DNA of 64,000 nucleotides from Fulvia fulva (GCF_020509005.1 NC_063022.1:2108001-2172000), one strand, 5' to 3'; shown: positions 23,601-34,766, counted from the first letter of the stretch. Notes: generated by a model not told the origin, from the sequence alone. A program made the numbers and translations.

Positions 23601-23968
23601 ACATCTTTTACGTTTACTAGTGTTTCCTATTCCCTTATAGCTTATACCTTAGCTAGGTCTATTAAGACTCCGTCCTTACCGATAATAAGGCCTAGGTATT
23701 TAGTAGATTAGGTATAAAACTTATATTTAGTAATATCGAGTTATAGGCCGGCTTTACTACATTTAAGAAGTACCTTCTTAATATACTCTATATACTCCTT
23801 AAGAGTGTCGCTAAAGATAAGTATATTATCTAGGTATACCGACGCAAAGTCGTTAAGGAACTCTCGTAGTATGTCGTTAATATAAGACTAGAAAGTACTA
23901 GGGGCATTATATAACCCGAATAGTATTACTAGGCATTTAAACTGTCTATATCGTATTATAAATACGGT
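20650..23968 (-). pseudogene. Gypsy-A pol, distal part: RT C-terminal half, RNase H, integrase, chromodomain
   Basis: Minus-strand frame with stops. The RT palm reads FASVYLDNILIFSD at about 23820-23860: the catalytic YLDD is YLDN at 23825-23836 through one G-to-A change. KCSKAGL, DITKYKFYT and YLGLIIGKDG follow. RNase H lies at about 23000-23500 and integrase at about 21800-22900. Near the left end a YKYLI..VGYSKPT.EP block (about 21330-21380) resembles a chromodomain with Trp codons turned to TAG. The gene continues at 37571 on the other side of Gypsy-B. The 67-codon plus-strand frame at 23277-23480 is an antisense shadow. Confidence 0.82.
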
Positions 23969-23973
23969 TAGCC
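23969..23973. repeat. Gypsy-B target-site duplication, left copy
   Basis: TAGCC, matched by 37566-37570. Confidence 0.9.
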
Positions 23974-24156
23974 TATAAGGGCGCGCGTACTATAGGGTCC
24001 GAGAGAGATAGTTATTATTCTACGAAGCTACAAAGAGGAGCGCGAGGCGCGGCGAAGTTATATAGTTATACTAAGCCGCGCTAACCCGATACGGAAGGTC
24101 CGCGGAATAGCCGGGCCGACGCTTCGGTAGTAAAGGGTCGCGGGTAGCCCGTAATA
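23974..24156 (-). repeat. Gypsy-B 3' LTR (left)
   Basis: 183 bp. It aligns end to end with 37383-37565, with the visible differences all transitions (for example its end reads GTAATA where the right copy keeps GTGACA). A GTA plus eight-C polypurine tract (24160-24167, minus strand) follows. Confidence 0.92.
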
Positions 24157-24169
24157 GTACCCCCCCCTC

Positions 24170-27100
24170 TTAAAAGTCGTCTTAGTCCTCTAAGCGTCTA
24201 TATTCACTCGTACGCCTACCGTCTTGTACGGCTACTTACTCGTTAAACTCTATACCCTTATAAGAGCCTAGTTATCCTCTAGATCTTGCTCTATCTACCG
24301 TATAGCCTCCTTATCTTTAGCCTTTACCGTTTACGAAACACGTTGCTTAGTTAGCTAGTACGCCCTAGGCCTAAGCCTATCTTTGGCGAACACTCGCGTA
24401 TAACCCTTATAACTACGGTTAGGTATTATTATAGGCTCTACGGGTCCTACTCGAGTATTGGTATAACTACCGTTACGGTCGTAGAGCTAAGGGCGGCGAG
24501 TTTTACTTATACCGGTGACCCTAGTTACGAGAGTAGGCTTTCCCGTAACCTAACTTATATAGCGGTACGTAGTAAATATATACGGATTAGATTCTATTAA
24601 AGGTAAGGCTCGAGTCGACTTATTCGTAACGGTGTCTCTATTAATCCTAATCGTATTAAGTCCGAGCACCTTAGCGTCTAGCGGTAACTAGTTAGATAGA
24701 GCTACGAAACTTATAGGCGTAGATAACTCCGGCCGGTTATAGTAAAAGTCTATAATAGCGGCGGCTACCCTCGTAAATAGGTCCTTAGTAGGTTACTAAG
24801 TTTTACTATCCTCTATATCCTAATATCCGACCTATCGTACCTTATACTATATATCGACCTTACGCTTATACCCCTTCTTTACCTTCCTAGTATACTTCCT
24901 CGTATATATATCTAAGATCTTATCTACCTCGTACTCGATCGCCGCGGGTACTACTATAATATCGGCCTCGGCATTAGCTTCCGTCGTATTAGGAACTATA
25001 ACTATGGGTAGCGGCGGTATAAGGTACTGTCCCTCTAGCGGCAGTAGGTTAGTATCGTCGGCGCGCTATAATAGCGACGTATAGAAACAGTTGTCGAGTC
25101 TAGCTAACGTATCGGAGAGCTTTAGCTTATAGGAGAGCTTCGAGGGCATAACTTTTACGATCTAGTATAGTCTAGTATATCGTCGATCTAGTTTCTTAGA
25201 AGGGCGTGTCGTACGGATATTCTTCGTACTAAGGAACACCTAATCGCCTACCTTATAGTCGGGCGAGATACGGTAATATCGGTTAGCGGCCTTAGCTTAT
25301 AAGGCTTAGAACATTCTTATATTCTCTTAGAGGAACTGATATAGCTCGTAAAGGCGTCGGGCGAATGCTTCGGCGGATTTGCTATCGAGTCGCTAAAGAG
25401 TCGTTATCTAGTAGCGATCCCCGCCTACCTATAAGTCGATACGTTCCGTAAACTCGGGGTTATATCTAAGGTTTACGTAGAAAGGTAAGACACCGGTAGT
25501 CTCTAATACGTAGTTATTAATAGCAAACTGAGCTAGGTATAGCTATTTAGCCTAGTCGCTCTATACCTTATTAACGTAGGCGCGTAAGTACTATTCTATA
25601 TTCTAATTAGTACGCTTAGACTGACCGTCCGTCTCGGGGTAATATAATGAACTTAGCTTATGTTAAATCCGTAGTATCTTATATAGCTACTTCTAGAAAG
25701 TTACGATGAACTGCTTCCCTCTATTAGAGGTGATCGTGTCCGGGAGCCTACGTTAACTAAATACGTACTTTAAGAACAGGCGCGCTACATTCTTCGCCGT
25801 TATAGCTCTAATAGGAATAAGTTCTACTTCTTTTGTTAGGCGGTCCGTAACGGTTATAATGTTGTTATAAGTCATGCCGTCGAGTTCGCTATCTAGTAAG
25901 TCTACTATAAAGTCGACTAATATATAGCGCTAAGGTCGTTCTAGTATAGAAAGTAGATGTTATAATCTAGGTAGCTAGGTATATAGAGATTTCGTCGTAC
26001 GGTATACTCGGCAATTTACGGTATATCTACGTACTAATCTTACTAAGCTAGGCTAGTAAAATTCACGTACTACGAGCTTATATATACGGGCCCTACTAGG
26101 ATAGCCTACTACTAGTACGTCGTAGTTTATCTTTACTATTCGAGTCCGTAGCTTCTAGTTATCCGGTACCTATAAGCTCTAGTCGCCGTACTAGTTACGG
26201 ACGTAGAGTATATCTCCTTCTACCTCGTAGTATACTAGGTGTACCTTCGCCTTTTAAAGAAGTAGCGGGATTACGTCACCTTTCTATAGTATCTTAATTA
26301 CTACCTTGAGCTCCTAGTCTACGGCGTACGCTATTACTATTCGATACTCGAGTTTAGCCTCGTAATTAGCCTCTATCGTAGGCTTCGATATAGTAGTAGC
26401 TTCTACTAGTATAGCGGCTTCGGCTAGTATAAATTCTATTACTTCTAGGTTTAGCGGAGTTTCCGTCTCTTTAGTAACATCTTCTACGGTTACGCGTATA
26501 GAGTCGATCTTAAGGAATCGCTTAGGCGGTAGTAACGTCTAGTACTAATACTAATTACGCGGATCGTCTACCCCCTACGGTAGGTCCTAGCTACGTCTCG
26601 TTAGACTGTCTAGCTTTATACCTCAAACACCGGGCCTATAGACGATACGGAAGTTAAACTAAGAGAGGAACTTAGCCTACCTCGCCTAACGTCGATTAAG
26701 CTACTTCGTCGTTATAAAGTACTCTAGGTTCTTATGATCTATAAACACTTTGACCGGTTCGATAGTGTTATTATCTACTTCGTAGGCCAATTTAGGCCTC
26801 TACTCTTCAAACGCCTTGATAATAGCTAATAGCTCCTTGTCGTAGATCTTATAGTTATACTCTTATAGACTTAACTTCTTAGAGTAAAACGCTACCGGGT
26901 GTAGGACGCCTTCTTCGTTATATAAGGAGAGGACGCCGGTATTAACGAAATCCGAGGAGTCCGTCTTAACGACTATCTACCTCCCCGGTACATAATGTAC
27001 TAATATGCCCGCTTTACTAAATACTGCCTTTAATACGTCAAACGCCTTCTAGCACCCTAGTATCTAATCGATTCTTCTGTTCTTATAGTTACTAGGGCTA

Positions 27101-29006
27101 TCGGACTTAGTCAAGTTGGTTAGCGGCGATATAAGTCGTAAGAACGCTTCGATAAACCGTCTATAGAAGTTAGCGAAGCCTAAGAACGCTTATATATCCT
27201 TTAGGTTAGTTAGAACCTCCTAGCTTTAGATATATTCTAGCTTATTAGGGTCTATTTTAATGCCTTCTAGCGTAATAATTAGGCCTAGGTATTTGACTCT
27301 CTACTAATAGAATTCGTATTTATTAATATCTACGGTCAACCCGGTATCGCGTAGTTTTGTTTAAACCTTCGTTACGTACTCGATATACTCTTCGAGTATG
27401 TCGCTAAAAATTAGTACATTATCTAGGTATGCTAGCACGAAGTCGTTAAGGTGTTCCTATAACACACTATTAATGTATAACTGAAACGATGCCGGGCCGT
27501 TATATAGACTAAACGGTAAGACTAGACATTTATATACTCCGTACCGCGTAGCGAACGCTATTAGCTATTTATACCCCTCGGTAATACGAAGCTTATTAAA
27601 GGCTATAACGATGTCTAGCTTCGTAAAGTACCTCTTACTATACATCCTATTAAGGGTTTCCTAGATCAAAGGTATAGGGTACCTGTTCTTAATAGTTATT
27701 ATATTGAGCCCTCGATAGTTAATATAAACTTAGAGTCCTCCTCCTAGCTTACGTACTACTAGAATAGGAGCTAGGGACTAGCTTGTCTTCTAACTAGCCT
27801 TACGGACTTTCCCTTCGCTCTCCTACTTAGTGACCTATTTCTTAACTACTTTATTCTCTTACGGTACAAGCCTATAGGGTTTGCGGTAAGGAGGCTCTTA
27901 TAGGCCGTCGGGCTTAATATAGATTTTATAGTTAATGCCCGGCCTATAAGGCGGGAGCCCTTTATAGTCTTTAGCTAAGAACGTGTCCGCAATATAATAG
28001 TACTCGGGCGGAAGCTTCTCCTTCGGGTTGTAGTTAAATTACTTGTTTAGGAACTAATTAAGGTCGTTAGCTAATATTACGCTTAGCTTTAACTCGCCGT
28101 TACTATCCGTTTTACTAGACTCGTTACTAGTAGGTAGAATATAGAAGTACTCGGCCCTAGGCCGGTACGTATATATCTCCTAAGCGTAACGACTAACGCC
28201 TTGACAGTCTACTTTCTTATCGTCGTCTATATATAAGGACGAGACGTTTGACTCCGCCCCTCCTACCGTAAATCCTAGCGACTCCCCGGTAAAGGGCTCT
28301 AGTCCGTATTTCGTACGTTACCGGTGCTAGTAGTTTAGGGACTAAACTGTTATTGAAGTCTTCCTACGAAGATAGTGACTAAAGTAGTAGTCTAATCTAA
28401 GGGCCACTTCGCCGGTTTCCTAGAAGATATTAGGGTTGTACTAGCTTAACTAAGGTAGGCCGAGGACGATCTCGTATTCGAGGTCGGTTACGTAGTATAT
28501 TATTTGCTCGTAATAATGACCGCCGATAATAACGTCGACTAAGGCTACGTATATAATACGTCTAGTACTCGCCTTCCTATCGCCTAGTATCAAGTTCTTA
28601 CTCTAAACTAGGGGTATTAAAGGGATGTTATGTTTACGTATATATTTCTAATCGAGAAAGAGAGAGGTTAAAGCAGAATCTAGTAGGCCTCGTGCCTTTC
28701 TATTTTGTATTATTATAGGTAGTACTATATAAGGGTGTATATCCGGTAACTATAGTTCTAATATATAGGCCGATATCTTAAGTTCTCCGCTATAGTCCGT
28801 CTCTTACATTCTATACCTCTCGATCTTATACTCTTTCTAATTCTTATTCTAACTACTGTCTACTATACTTAGGTAGTAGCCCCGGTATTTCCCTACTCGG
28901 TAGCGAGGGCGCTTAAGTTCGGAGTTACGTTACGTAGTCGAGGTAGGCGGTAGTCGCCGTTATAGCCGTATATCTCGTACCCGGGGTTACTAGTAATATA
29001 TAGTCC
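24170..29006 (-). pseudogene. Gypsy-B pol: protease to chromodomain
   Basis: Minus-strand frame, read through stops. A protease-like region (about 28300-28800) leads into RT (about 27050-27800), where the catalytic box FVLAYLDNVLIFSD carries YLDN for YLDD (27418-27429). RNase H follows (about 26680-27000, with YNYKIYDKELLAII near 26820-26865), then integrase (about 25000-26300). A VR.VGY.DIED chromodomain-like block lies near 24800-24850 with Trp codons lost. Gag is separated from this part by Gypsy-C and lies at 35292-37300. Confidence 0.83.
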
Positions 29007-29011
29007 GGTAC
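29007..29011. repeat. Gypsy-C target-site duplication, left copy
   Basis: GGTAC, identical to 35287-35291. Both copies are unmutated. Confidence 0.95.
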
Positions 29012-29531
29012 TGTCATGGTCTCCCCACAGAGAGTACAGAAGGTGGGGACAGAAGAGCCTCAGAGTGCTCAGAAGTCGTCAAGAAGTGACAGTCCAGCTT
29101 GGTGTGTGAGCGCCAAGAATCACATGCCCCGCAACATTCACTACGGGACCCAGCCCTCCAAATTCACCCCTCTACCAAACCTTGACAGATTCACTTCGGC
29201 TCGTGACTGTGTGACTCACGGCACTCCCGCGAGCACCCGCGACTGCGCTGGACCCTGGAAGAAGCACGTGGAAGACTCGGAACGTAGGGCAGGTTGGAAT
29301 AAGGTTTTGAGCAAAGCTGCTGAGCGCGGCTTCGCACGGGTTAGCCCTGTTGATGCGGGGACACGCACTCGCGAGGGTCGCGTATAAATATCTGGCCTTC
29401 CCCAGGCCTCTCTTGCTTTCTTCGTCTTTTGTTTTGTGTAGCAATCATACCATACCCTTTTGCATCTGCACTTCGCACCTGCATTCTCGCTTTCACCCTT
29501 GCATCTCACAGGCCAGGCTCTCGCCCTGACA
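29012..29531 (+). repeat. Gypsy-C 5' LTR
   Basis: 520 bp with canonical TG..CA ends (TGTCATGG to GCCCTGACA). It carries a CACGTG at 29265-29270 and a TATA box at 29383-29390. Open frames of 60-160 codons on both strands here also occur in the 3' LTR where they lie wholly within it, and they look fortuitous. Confidence 0.97.
29383..29390 (+). promoter_or_regulatory. Gypsy-C LTR core promoter (TATA box)
   Basis: TATAAATA lies about 370 bp into the LTR, about 190 bp upstream of the gag start at 29574. In LTR elements such a box marks the start of the R region, so transcription would begin roughly 25-40 bp downstream. The 3' LTR has the identical box at 35138-35145. The transcription start is inferred, not seen. 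Confidence 0.6.
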
Positions 29532-29573
29532 TCACAAAAGACCAACAAACCGTCAACCACTCGAGTCATCCTC

Positions 29574-30718
29574 ATGGGTGACCACGCCACCGATAGAGGT
29601 GTCAACCTCGACAACCAAGACACTCCATTCCACTTCAGTGAGTGGACTGACATCCCCTTCTCGAACGCCGCTGCCTTCGGTGCCTGGGCAAACGCCAACC
29701 CCGACACCGCCTACGCTCTCATCAACCGCACCGTCTCCTCTTTCCGCGAGACCGCCCAGCAGGTCGAGCAAGCAAACAACCAAGCAACATACCTTCAAGG
29801 TATTGTGAACACCTTCCAGAACCTCGCCCCGCACGCCGACGACAACCGCCGCCAGCACTTCTCCAAGAAGGTCAACGACCCAGACGAGTTCGACGGCAAC
29901 AAGAGCAAGTTTGAGGCATTTGAGACACAGCTCACCATCAAGCTGTTGGCTAATGCCGACCACTTTCCGCAAGAGAAGGACAAAGTCACGTACGTCTTCT
30001 CCCTCCTTCGGGGAGACGCCGCGGCTCAGGTACAACACTACATCGACAACGCCACGCAGACTATCGGCTGCCCGGACGTCCTCACCTTGATGCCTTTGGT
30101 GATCCAGACCGTAGAGCCACCGCCCAGAACGCCATCCACAACCTCCTCCAGAAGAACAAGAGCTTCGCCGAGTACCTCGCGGCCTTCAACCGCGACATCG
30201 GGTTCACCGGCTACAACGAAGAGACCAAGAAGAGCACTCTCCGCCGTGGTTTGTCAGCAGAGCTTCTTCGAGCCCTCGAGGACAAGGACGTCGGTGCTAT
30301 GAGCTTCCGTGAGCTCGTCGAGACCTGCCAGCGCCTCGACTCCAACATGAAACACACCGCCTCTCTCCTCGCTTCCCGTTCTCAAGGTCGTCAGCCTCGT
30401 GGTCCCGGAAGCCACTTCGCTGCTCCACTAGGCGCCGCCGCTCCTACGGCTCTCCCTCCCGTCTCTGTAGGTGACGCTATGGATCTCAGCGCTGGTGCCG
30501 CCGTCCCTCGAGTCCAGGGCCTCGTCAACGGTAAGCTCACTCCCGAAGAGAAGCTTCGCCGTCGCCAGGCCGGACTCTGCACCTACTGCGGCGGTCCAGG
30601 CCACATCGCAGCCAACTGTCCGCAGCTCGCTGCCCGTAACGCCCGCAACCCGGTTCGCGGCGCTGTCGGCGCTATCGAGCCTGCTCCTGCTGCTCCCGCT
30701 GAGCAGGAAAAAGCCTAG
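29574..30718 (+). CDS. gag: Gypsy-C Gag (capsid and zinc knuckle), with an internal -1 frame break
   Basis: Structural polyprotein that would form virus-like particles around the element RNA. The start at 29574 (MGDHATDRGV) is the first ATG after the LTR in the frame that carries capsid homology. The first frame shows the capsid approach (DPDEFDGNKSKFEAFETQL, about residues 103-121, and a YVFSLLRGDAAAQ stretch). It leaves homology at about 30075-30092; homology resumes one frame back with DAFGDPDRRATAQ and continues through RRGLSAELLRAL to a C-X2-C-X4-H-X4-C zinc knuckle (30578-30619) and a TAG stop at 30716. The shift is that of a single missing base. It could be an inactivating deletion, an assembly error or, less likely, programmed frameshifting. 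Pol follows by a second -1 shift. Confidence 0.85.
30703..30718 (+). promoter_or_regulatory. Gag-Pol overlap with probable -1 ribosomal frameshift site
   Basis: The pol frame opens only after a TGA at 30700-30702 and gag ends with TAG at 30716-30718, so any switch must occur within these 16 nt. They hold a run of five A (30708-30712) read as GAA AAA in gag. A tRNA on AAA can slip back one base and still pair with AAA, entering pol as SLGLPHRRDE. The pol frame has no ATG before the protease active site. Slippage is inferred; no downstream pseudoknot was modelled. Confidence 0.6.
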
Positions 30719-33700
30719 GTCTTCCTCATCGACGCGATGAAGACCAAGAACAACGTTTACCGAAAGTGAAGAGAGGAAAGAAGTTGAGGATCAATACAGC
30801 ACAGCTAGACCTGTACGACGAGACGGGCAAGGACCACGCTTGCAAACCGTTCGTCACGAATGTAAATATCGGCTCAAAGAAACTCTCTTCTTCCAATCTC
30901 ACTCTCATGGACACTGGCGCACTAGGCGAGTCTTTTATGGACTATAAACTCGCGACCTCTCTCAACCTCGAACCCCAGGAACTGAAGTACCCTCGCACCC
31001 TTGAACTCTTTGACGGCACGGAGACTACCACTGGTAAGATTACTCATGTTGTACACACGTCAATCACCCTCGGAGGCAAGCGTATGTCGATCACCAGCTT
31101 CCTTACGTCCCTACCGCATCAGAAGTTTATCCTCGGCCTCCCCTGGTTCAGACGACACCGACCTATCATCGACTGGACTTCCCTTACTGTCAGCTTCCCT
31201 CCAGAAGTTCCTCCGGCACCTCCGCCTTCTCCGCCGCCTCAGCGCGGTCCTGAGTATACCAAGATCTTCCAGGTGAACGCCGCTGCCTTCACCACTGCTG
31301 CTAAGCAGCCCAAAGCTCAAGTCTTCGCCGCCTCTCTCCGCGATATCGACATCGCCCTCGAGAAGCTCGACAAGAAGCGTACACCTACCGACCCTGCTAC
31401 GAAGGTCCCTCCTTGGGCACACCACATCCTCCACGTATTCGATGCTAAAGCCGCAGACGAGCTACCTCCTCATCGCCCTCACGACCACAAGATTGAGCTA
31501 GAAGAAGGTGCAGAGACACCGTTCGGACCGTTATATTCCATGTCCCGAGAAGAGCTTATCGTCCTCAAGAGATACCTCGAAGAGAACCTAAAGAAGGGGT
31601 TCATTCGAGCGAGCCGTTCCAGCGCTGGCAGTCCCGTCATGTTCGTCAAGAAGCCCGGCGGTGGTCTACGCTTCTGCGTAGACTACCGAGGCTTGAACGC
31701 TGTTACAAAGAAGAACCGCTACCCAATACCGTTGATTCAGGAGACGCTCGAGCGCCTCTCTAAGGCCAAGTACTTCACCAAGCTCGATGTCATCGCTGCG
31801 TTCAACAAGTTACGAATGGCAGAAGGACACGAGTATCTCACAGCCTTCCGTACTCGCTACGGGCTGTTCGAGTCGCTCGTTATGCCCTTCGGCGTTTGTA
31901 ACGGGCCTAGTACCTTCCAGAACTTCATTAACGACATCCTTCAGGAGTTCCTCGATCAGTTCTGCACTGCCTACATCGACGACATCCTAGTCTACAGCGA
32001 GACCAAGGAGGAGCACCGCGAGCACGTCTGTAAGGTCCTTCAGAAGCTCGCAGACGCCGGCTTGCAGCTCGACATCGACAAGTGCGAGTTTGAGAAGACC
32101 GAAGTCAAGTTCCTTGGTTTGATCATTACCGCAGACGGCATCAAGATGGACCAAGAGAAGATCGACGCTATCGTCGAATGGGATGCTCCTACGAACGTCA
32201 AAGAGGTCCAGGGTTTCCTAGGCTTTGCCAACTTCTACCGCCGCTTCATCCACGCATTTTCGGGCGTGGTACGCCCTTTGACGAAGCTCACGCGCAAGGG
32301 TGAGAAGTTCGCCTGGACCGACGAATGCCAGGAGGCTTTTGACTTGCTCAAAGCGAAGTTTGTTGAGAACCCGCTTCTACGGCACTTCGATTTCGAACTG
32401 GAGACCCGTGTAGAGACCGACGCATCCGACGGCGTGGTGGGCGGTGTCCTGCTACAACGCCGCTCGCCTGAATCCCCCTGGTTACCTGTCGCCTTCCTCT
32501 CCAAGAAGATGACCGCTACGGAGTGTAACTACGAGATCTACGACAAGGAGCTTCTCGCCATCGTCAAAGCTTTCGAAGAGTGGCGCCCCGAGCTCGAAGG
32601 CTCTGCTATGCCCGTCCAAGTAAGCTCCGACCATAAGAACCTCGTCTACTTTATGAAGAGCAAGCTGCTCAATCGTCGCCAGGCCCGCTGGAGCGAGTTC
32701 CTCTCCCGGTTCAACTTCGTGATCTCGTACACGCCCGGCAAGGCCAACTCGATGGCCGACGCCCTTACCCGCCGCCCTGGTGACTCTCCAGTTGATCGAA
32801 GAGGGGGCCGGCAAATCGCAGGGCAACAAGTCATCAAAGAGCACAACCTCTCTTCCGAGCTTCGAGAGTACCTATCGAACGGCCAGCCTACGCTCGCCGC
32901 TTCCTTTGCTACTCTCGTGCTCGCTCCTGCCTACCTTGACGAGAGTGACGATGAATCCGAGCCTGAAGAATACGCCTCGGACGCTGAGGACTTGAACGAC
33001 GATGAAGAGGGCTCAGTAACGACCGACGGCTCATCCGAATCAGACTTTGAGGGGTTTGATAATGAGGAGCAGCCCGAAGGCATCATGGCACGAGTACGAA
33101 CAGCGTACGATGCCGACATAGACGCCCAAGAGTTAGTTCAGGCCCTTGAATCTGGCGCGAGGACATTCCCGGGCTTCTCGCTGTCCGAGTGCGAGCTCCA
33201 GGGAGGTGTCGTCTACTTCCGTAAGAAGCTTTACGTACCGCAGCCCGAAGGCTCTAATATCCGAGCTGAGATTCTTCAAATCATCCACGACTCCGCCTCT
33301 GGGGGTCACCCAGGCGTAGCCAAGACCCACAAGCTCCTCGCTAGGTATTACTGGTGGCCGCATTCCTGGAAGGACGTCCGCCGCTACGTGCTGAACTGCG
33401 CTGCTTGCCGAAGAGCCAAAGCTAACCGCCACCGTCCCCACGGTCTCTTGCACCCTCTCCCGGCTCCTGATCGTCCGTGGAAGCACATCACTATGGACTT
33501 TATCACCGATCTTCCTCACGGCAAGACCTTCAGCGGTGTGAAAGCAAAGGCCCTTCTAGTGATCGTGGACCGTCACTCCAAGGACCGGTACATGATCCCG
33601 TGCTGGAGCATGACCGCAAAGGAGACTGCTCGCTTGTTCTACGAATTCGTCTGGCGCTTTCAAGGCCTCCCGGATAGCATCACCTCTGACAGAGGCACCC

Positions 33701-34713
33701 AGTTCATCTCGCACTTCTGGAAGCGTCTGTGTGCTATCCTAGGCATCAAGCATAACCTCTCGACCAGTTTTCAGCCACAGACCGACGGCCAGACCGAAAT
33801 TACGAACGCTATCCTCGAGCAGGTCCTTCGTTGCTTCGTCGACTACCACCAGAAGGATTGGCCTCAGCATATCCCTGCGGTGGAGTTCGCTACTCGTAAC
33901 TGGGACTCGGAGACTACTGGCTACTCTCCCTTCTATACTACGAGAGGTTACCACCCTCGTACAGGCATGGAACCAGAAGAACCTCTCCCGCCTACCGAAG
34001 ACGCAAACGAGCAAGCAGCAGACGAGTTCGCTACTATGCTCTCACAGATCCATGAAGAAGTTCACGACGAGATGGTGTACGCACAAGCAATCTACGAGGA
34101 TCAAGCCAATCGTCGTCGCCAGCCAGCTCCCGACTACCAAGTAGGCGATATGGTCTACCTCAACTCCAAGAACATCAAGACAGACCGCCCCTCCAAGAAG
34201 CTGAACTGGAAGAACCTAGGTCCTTTTGAGATCACCGAGCGTATCAGTTCACACGCCTACCGTCTAGCTCTTCCTGCGAACATAAAGATCCACGACGTCT
34301 TCCATCCCGTACGCCTTCGGCCGTCGGCTGAGGACCCATTCCCGAACCAAAACCAAGACATGCCAGGTCCTCCCGATGAAGTAGAAGTCGACGAGCCTGT
34401 TAACCTACCTTCTGACGACTATGCCGTCCGCAAGATCCGGGGAATCCGCGTAGAGCCCAACGACGTTGAAGGACTACCGCCGATCAAGTATGAAGTCGAA
34501 TGGCAAGGTTGCCCTAAGTGGGATACCTCATGGGAACCTATCCAACATATCATCTTCAATCGTCAAGCAATCGAAGAATACCACGCCCGCGCAGACGGCC
34601 CAGAAGTCAACATCGGCAGGCTCTTCGAATCTGAGCTCTTCGACGGGGCTTACCAATGGTGTATCGACCATGACATCAGGCCTAGGCCTGGTACTGAAGC
34701 TGAACATCCTTGA
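30703..34713 (+). CDS. pol: Gypsy-C Pol: protease, reverse transcriptase, RNase H, integrase, chromodomain
   Basis: Uninterrupted frame; residue numbers below count from a GTG at 30766, giving 1315 residues. Aspartic protease: MDTGA (Asp49). Reverse transcriptase, about 275-455: FCVDYRGLN, KLDV (Asp341) and YIDD (403-406). RNase H, about 545-670: Asp552, Glu595, Asp622 and Asp665. An acidic Ser/Asp/Glu-rich linker follows at 725-770. Integrase: His841, His848, Cys878 and Cys881 form the zinc site; the catalytic triad is Asp911, Asp975 and Glu1011, with exactly 35 residues between the last two. A GPFEITERI block lies near 1152. The chromodomain, about 1219-1275, has YEVEWQGCPKWDTSWEP with its aromatic residues intact. 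All catalytic residues I can check are present. It is likely translated as a Gag-Pol fusion by -1 frameshifting. Chromodomains of this class recognise methylated H3 and direct integration to heterochromatin, which fits its location. Confidence 0.96.
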   Translation, partial: AGKSLGLPHRRDEDQEQRLPKVKRGKKLRINTAQLDLYDETGKDHACKPFVTNVNIGSKKLSSSNLTLMDTGALGESFMDYKLATSLNLEPQELKYPRTLELFDGTETTTGKITHVVHTSITLGGKRMSITSFLTSLPHQKFILGLPWFRRHRPIIDWTSLTVSFPPEVPPAPPPSPPPQRGPEYTKIFQVNAAAFTTAAKQPKAQVFAASLRDIDIALEKLDKKRTPTDPATKVPPWAHHILHVFDAKAADELPPHRPHDHKIELEEGAETPFGPLYSMSREELIVLKRYLEENLKKGFIRASRSSAGSPVMFVKKPGGGLRFCVDYRGLNAVTKKNRYPIPLIQETLERLSKAKYFTKLDVIAAFNKLRMAEGHEYLTAFRTRYGLFESLVMPFGVCNGPSTFQNFINDILQEFLDQFCTAYIDDILVYSETKEEHREHVCKVLQKLADAGLQLDIDKCEFEKTEVKFLGLIITADGIKMDQEKIDAIVEWDAPTNVKEVQGFLGFANFYRRFIHAFSGVVRPLTKLTRKGEKFAWTDECQEAFDLLKAKFVENPLLRHFDFELETRVETDASDGVVGGVLLQRRSPESPWLPVAFLSKKMTATECNYEIYDKELLAIVKAFEEWRPELEGSAMPVQVSSDHKNLVYFMKSKLLNRRQARWSEFLSRFNFVISYTPGKANSMADALTRRPGDSPVDRRGGRQIAGQQVIKEHNLSSELREYLSNGQPTLAASFATLVLAPAYLDESDDESEPEEYASDAEDLNDDEEGSVTTDGSSESDFEGFDNEEQPEGIMARVRTAYDADIDAQELVQALESGARTFPGFSLSECELQGGVVYFRKKLYVPQPEGSNIRAEILQIIHDSASGGHPGVAKTHKLLARYYWWPHSWKDVRRYVLNCAACRRAKANRHRPHGLLHPLPAPDRPWKHITMDFITDLPHGKTFSGVKAKALLVIVDRHSKDRYMIPCWSMTAKETARLFYEFVWRFQGLPDSITSDRGTQFISHFWKRLCAILGIKHNLSTSFQPQTDGQTEITNAILEQVLRCFVDYHQKDWPQHIPAVEFATRNWDSETTGYSPFYTTRGYHPRTGMEPEEPLPPTEDANEQAADEFATMLSQIHEEVHDEMVYAQAIYEDQANRRRQPAPDYQVGDMVYLNSKNIKTDRPSKKLNWKNLGPFEITERISSHAYRLALPANIKIHDVFHPVRLRPSAEDPFPNQNQDMPGPPDEVEVDEPVNLPSDDYAVRKIRGIRVEPNDVEGLPPIKYEVEWQGCPKWDTSWEPIQHIIFNRQAIEEYHARADGPEVNIGRLFESELFDGAYQWCIDHDIRPRPGTEAEHP

Positions 34714-34755
34714 TATGTGGAACTACTACGGCTTCGTAGGAACTCAGCTTTGTTC

Positions 34756-34766
34756 GGGGGGGCTAC
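34756..34766 (+). other. Gypsy-C polypurine tract
   Basis: Seven G followed by CTAC directly before the 3' LTR. It is the presumed primer for plus-strand DNA synthesis. Confidence 0.75.

Noticed and set aside
29016..29707. Several open frames of 90-163 codons on both strands in the Gypsy-C 5' LTR
   Set aside because: Those lying wholly in the LTR recur in the 3' LTR, they overlap each other antisense, and they show no recognisable domain. They are by-products of GC-rich LTR sequence.
31111..33519. Minus- and plus-strand open frames of 60-128 codons across pol
   Set aside because: They are shadows of the single 1315-codon pol frame, which explains the region with all expected domains.
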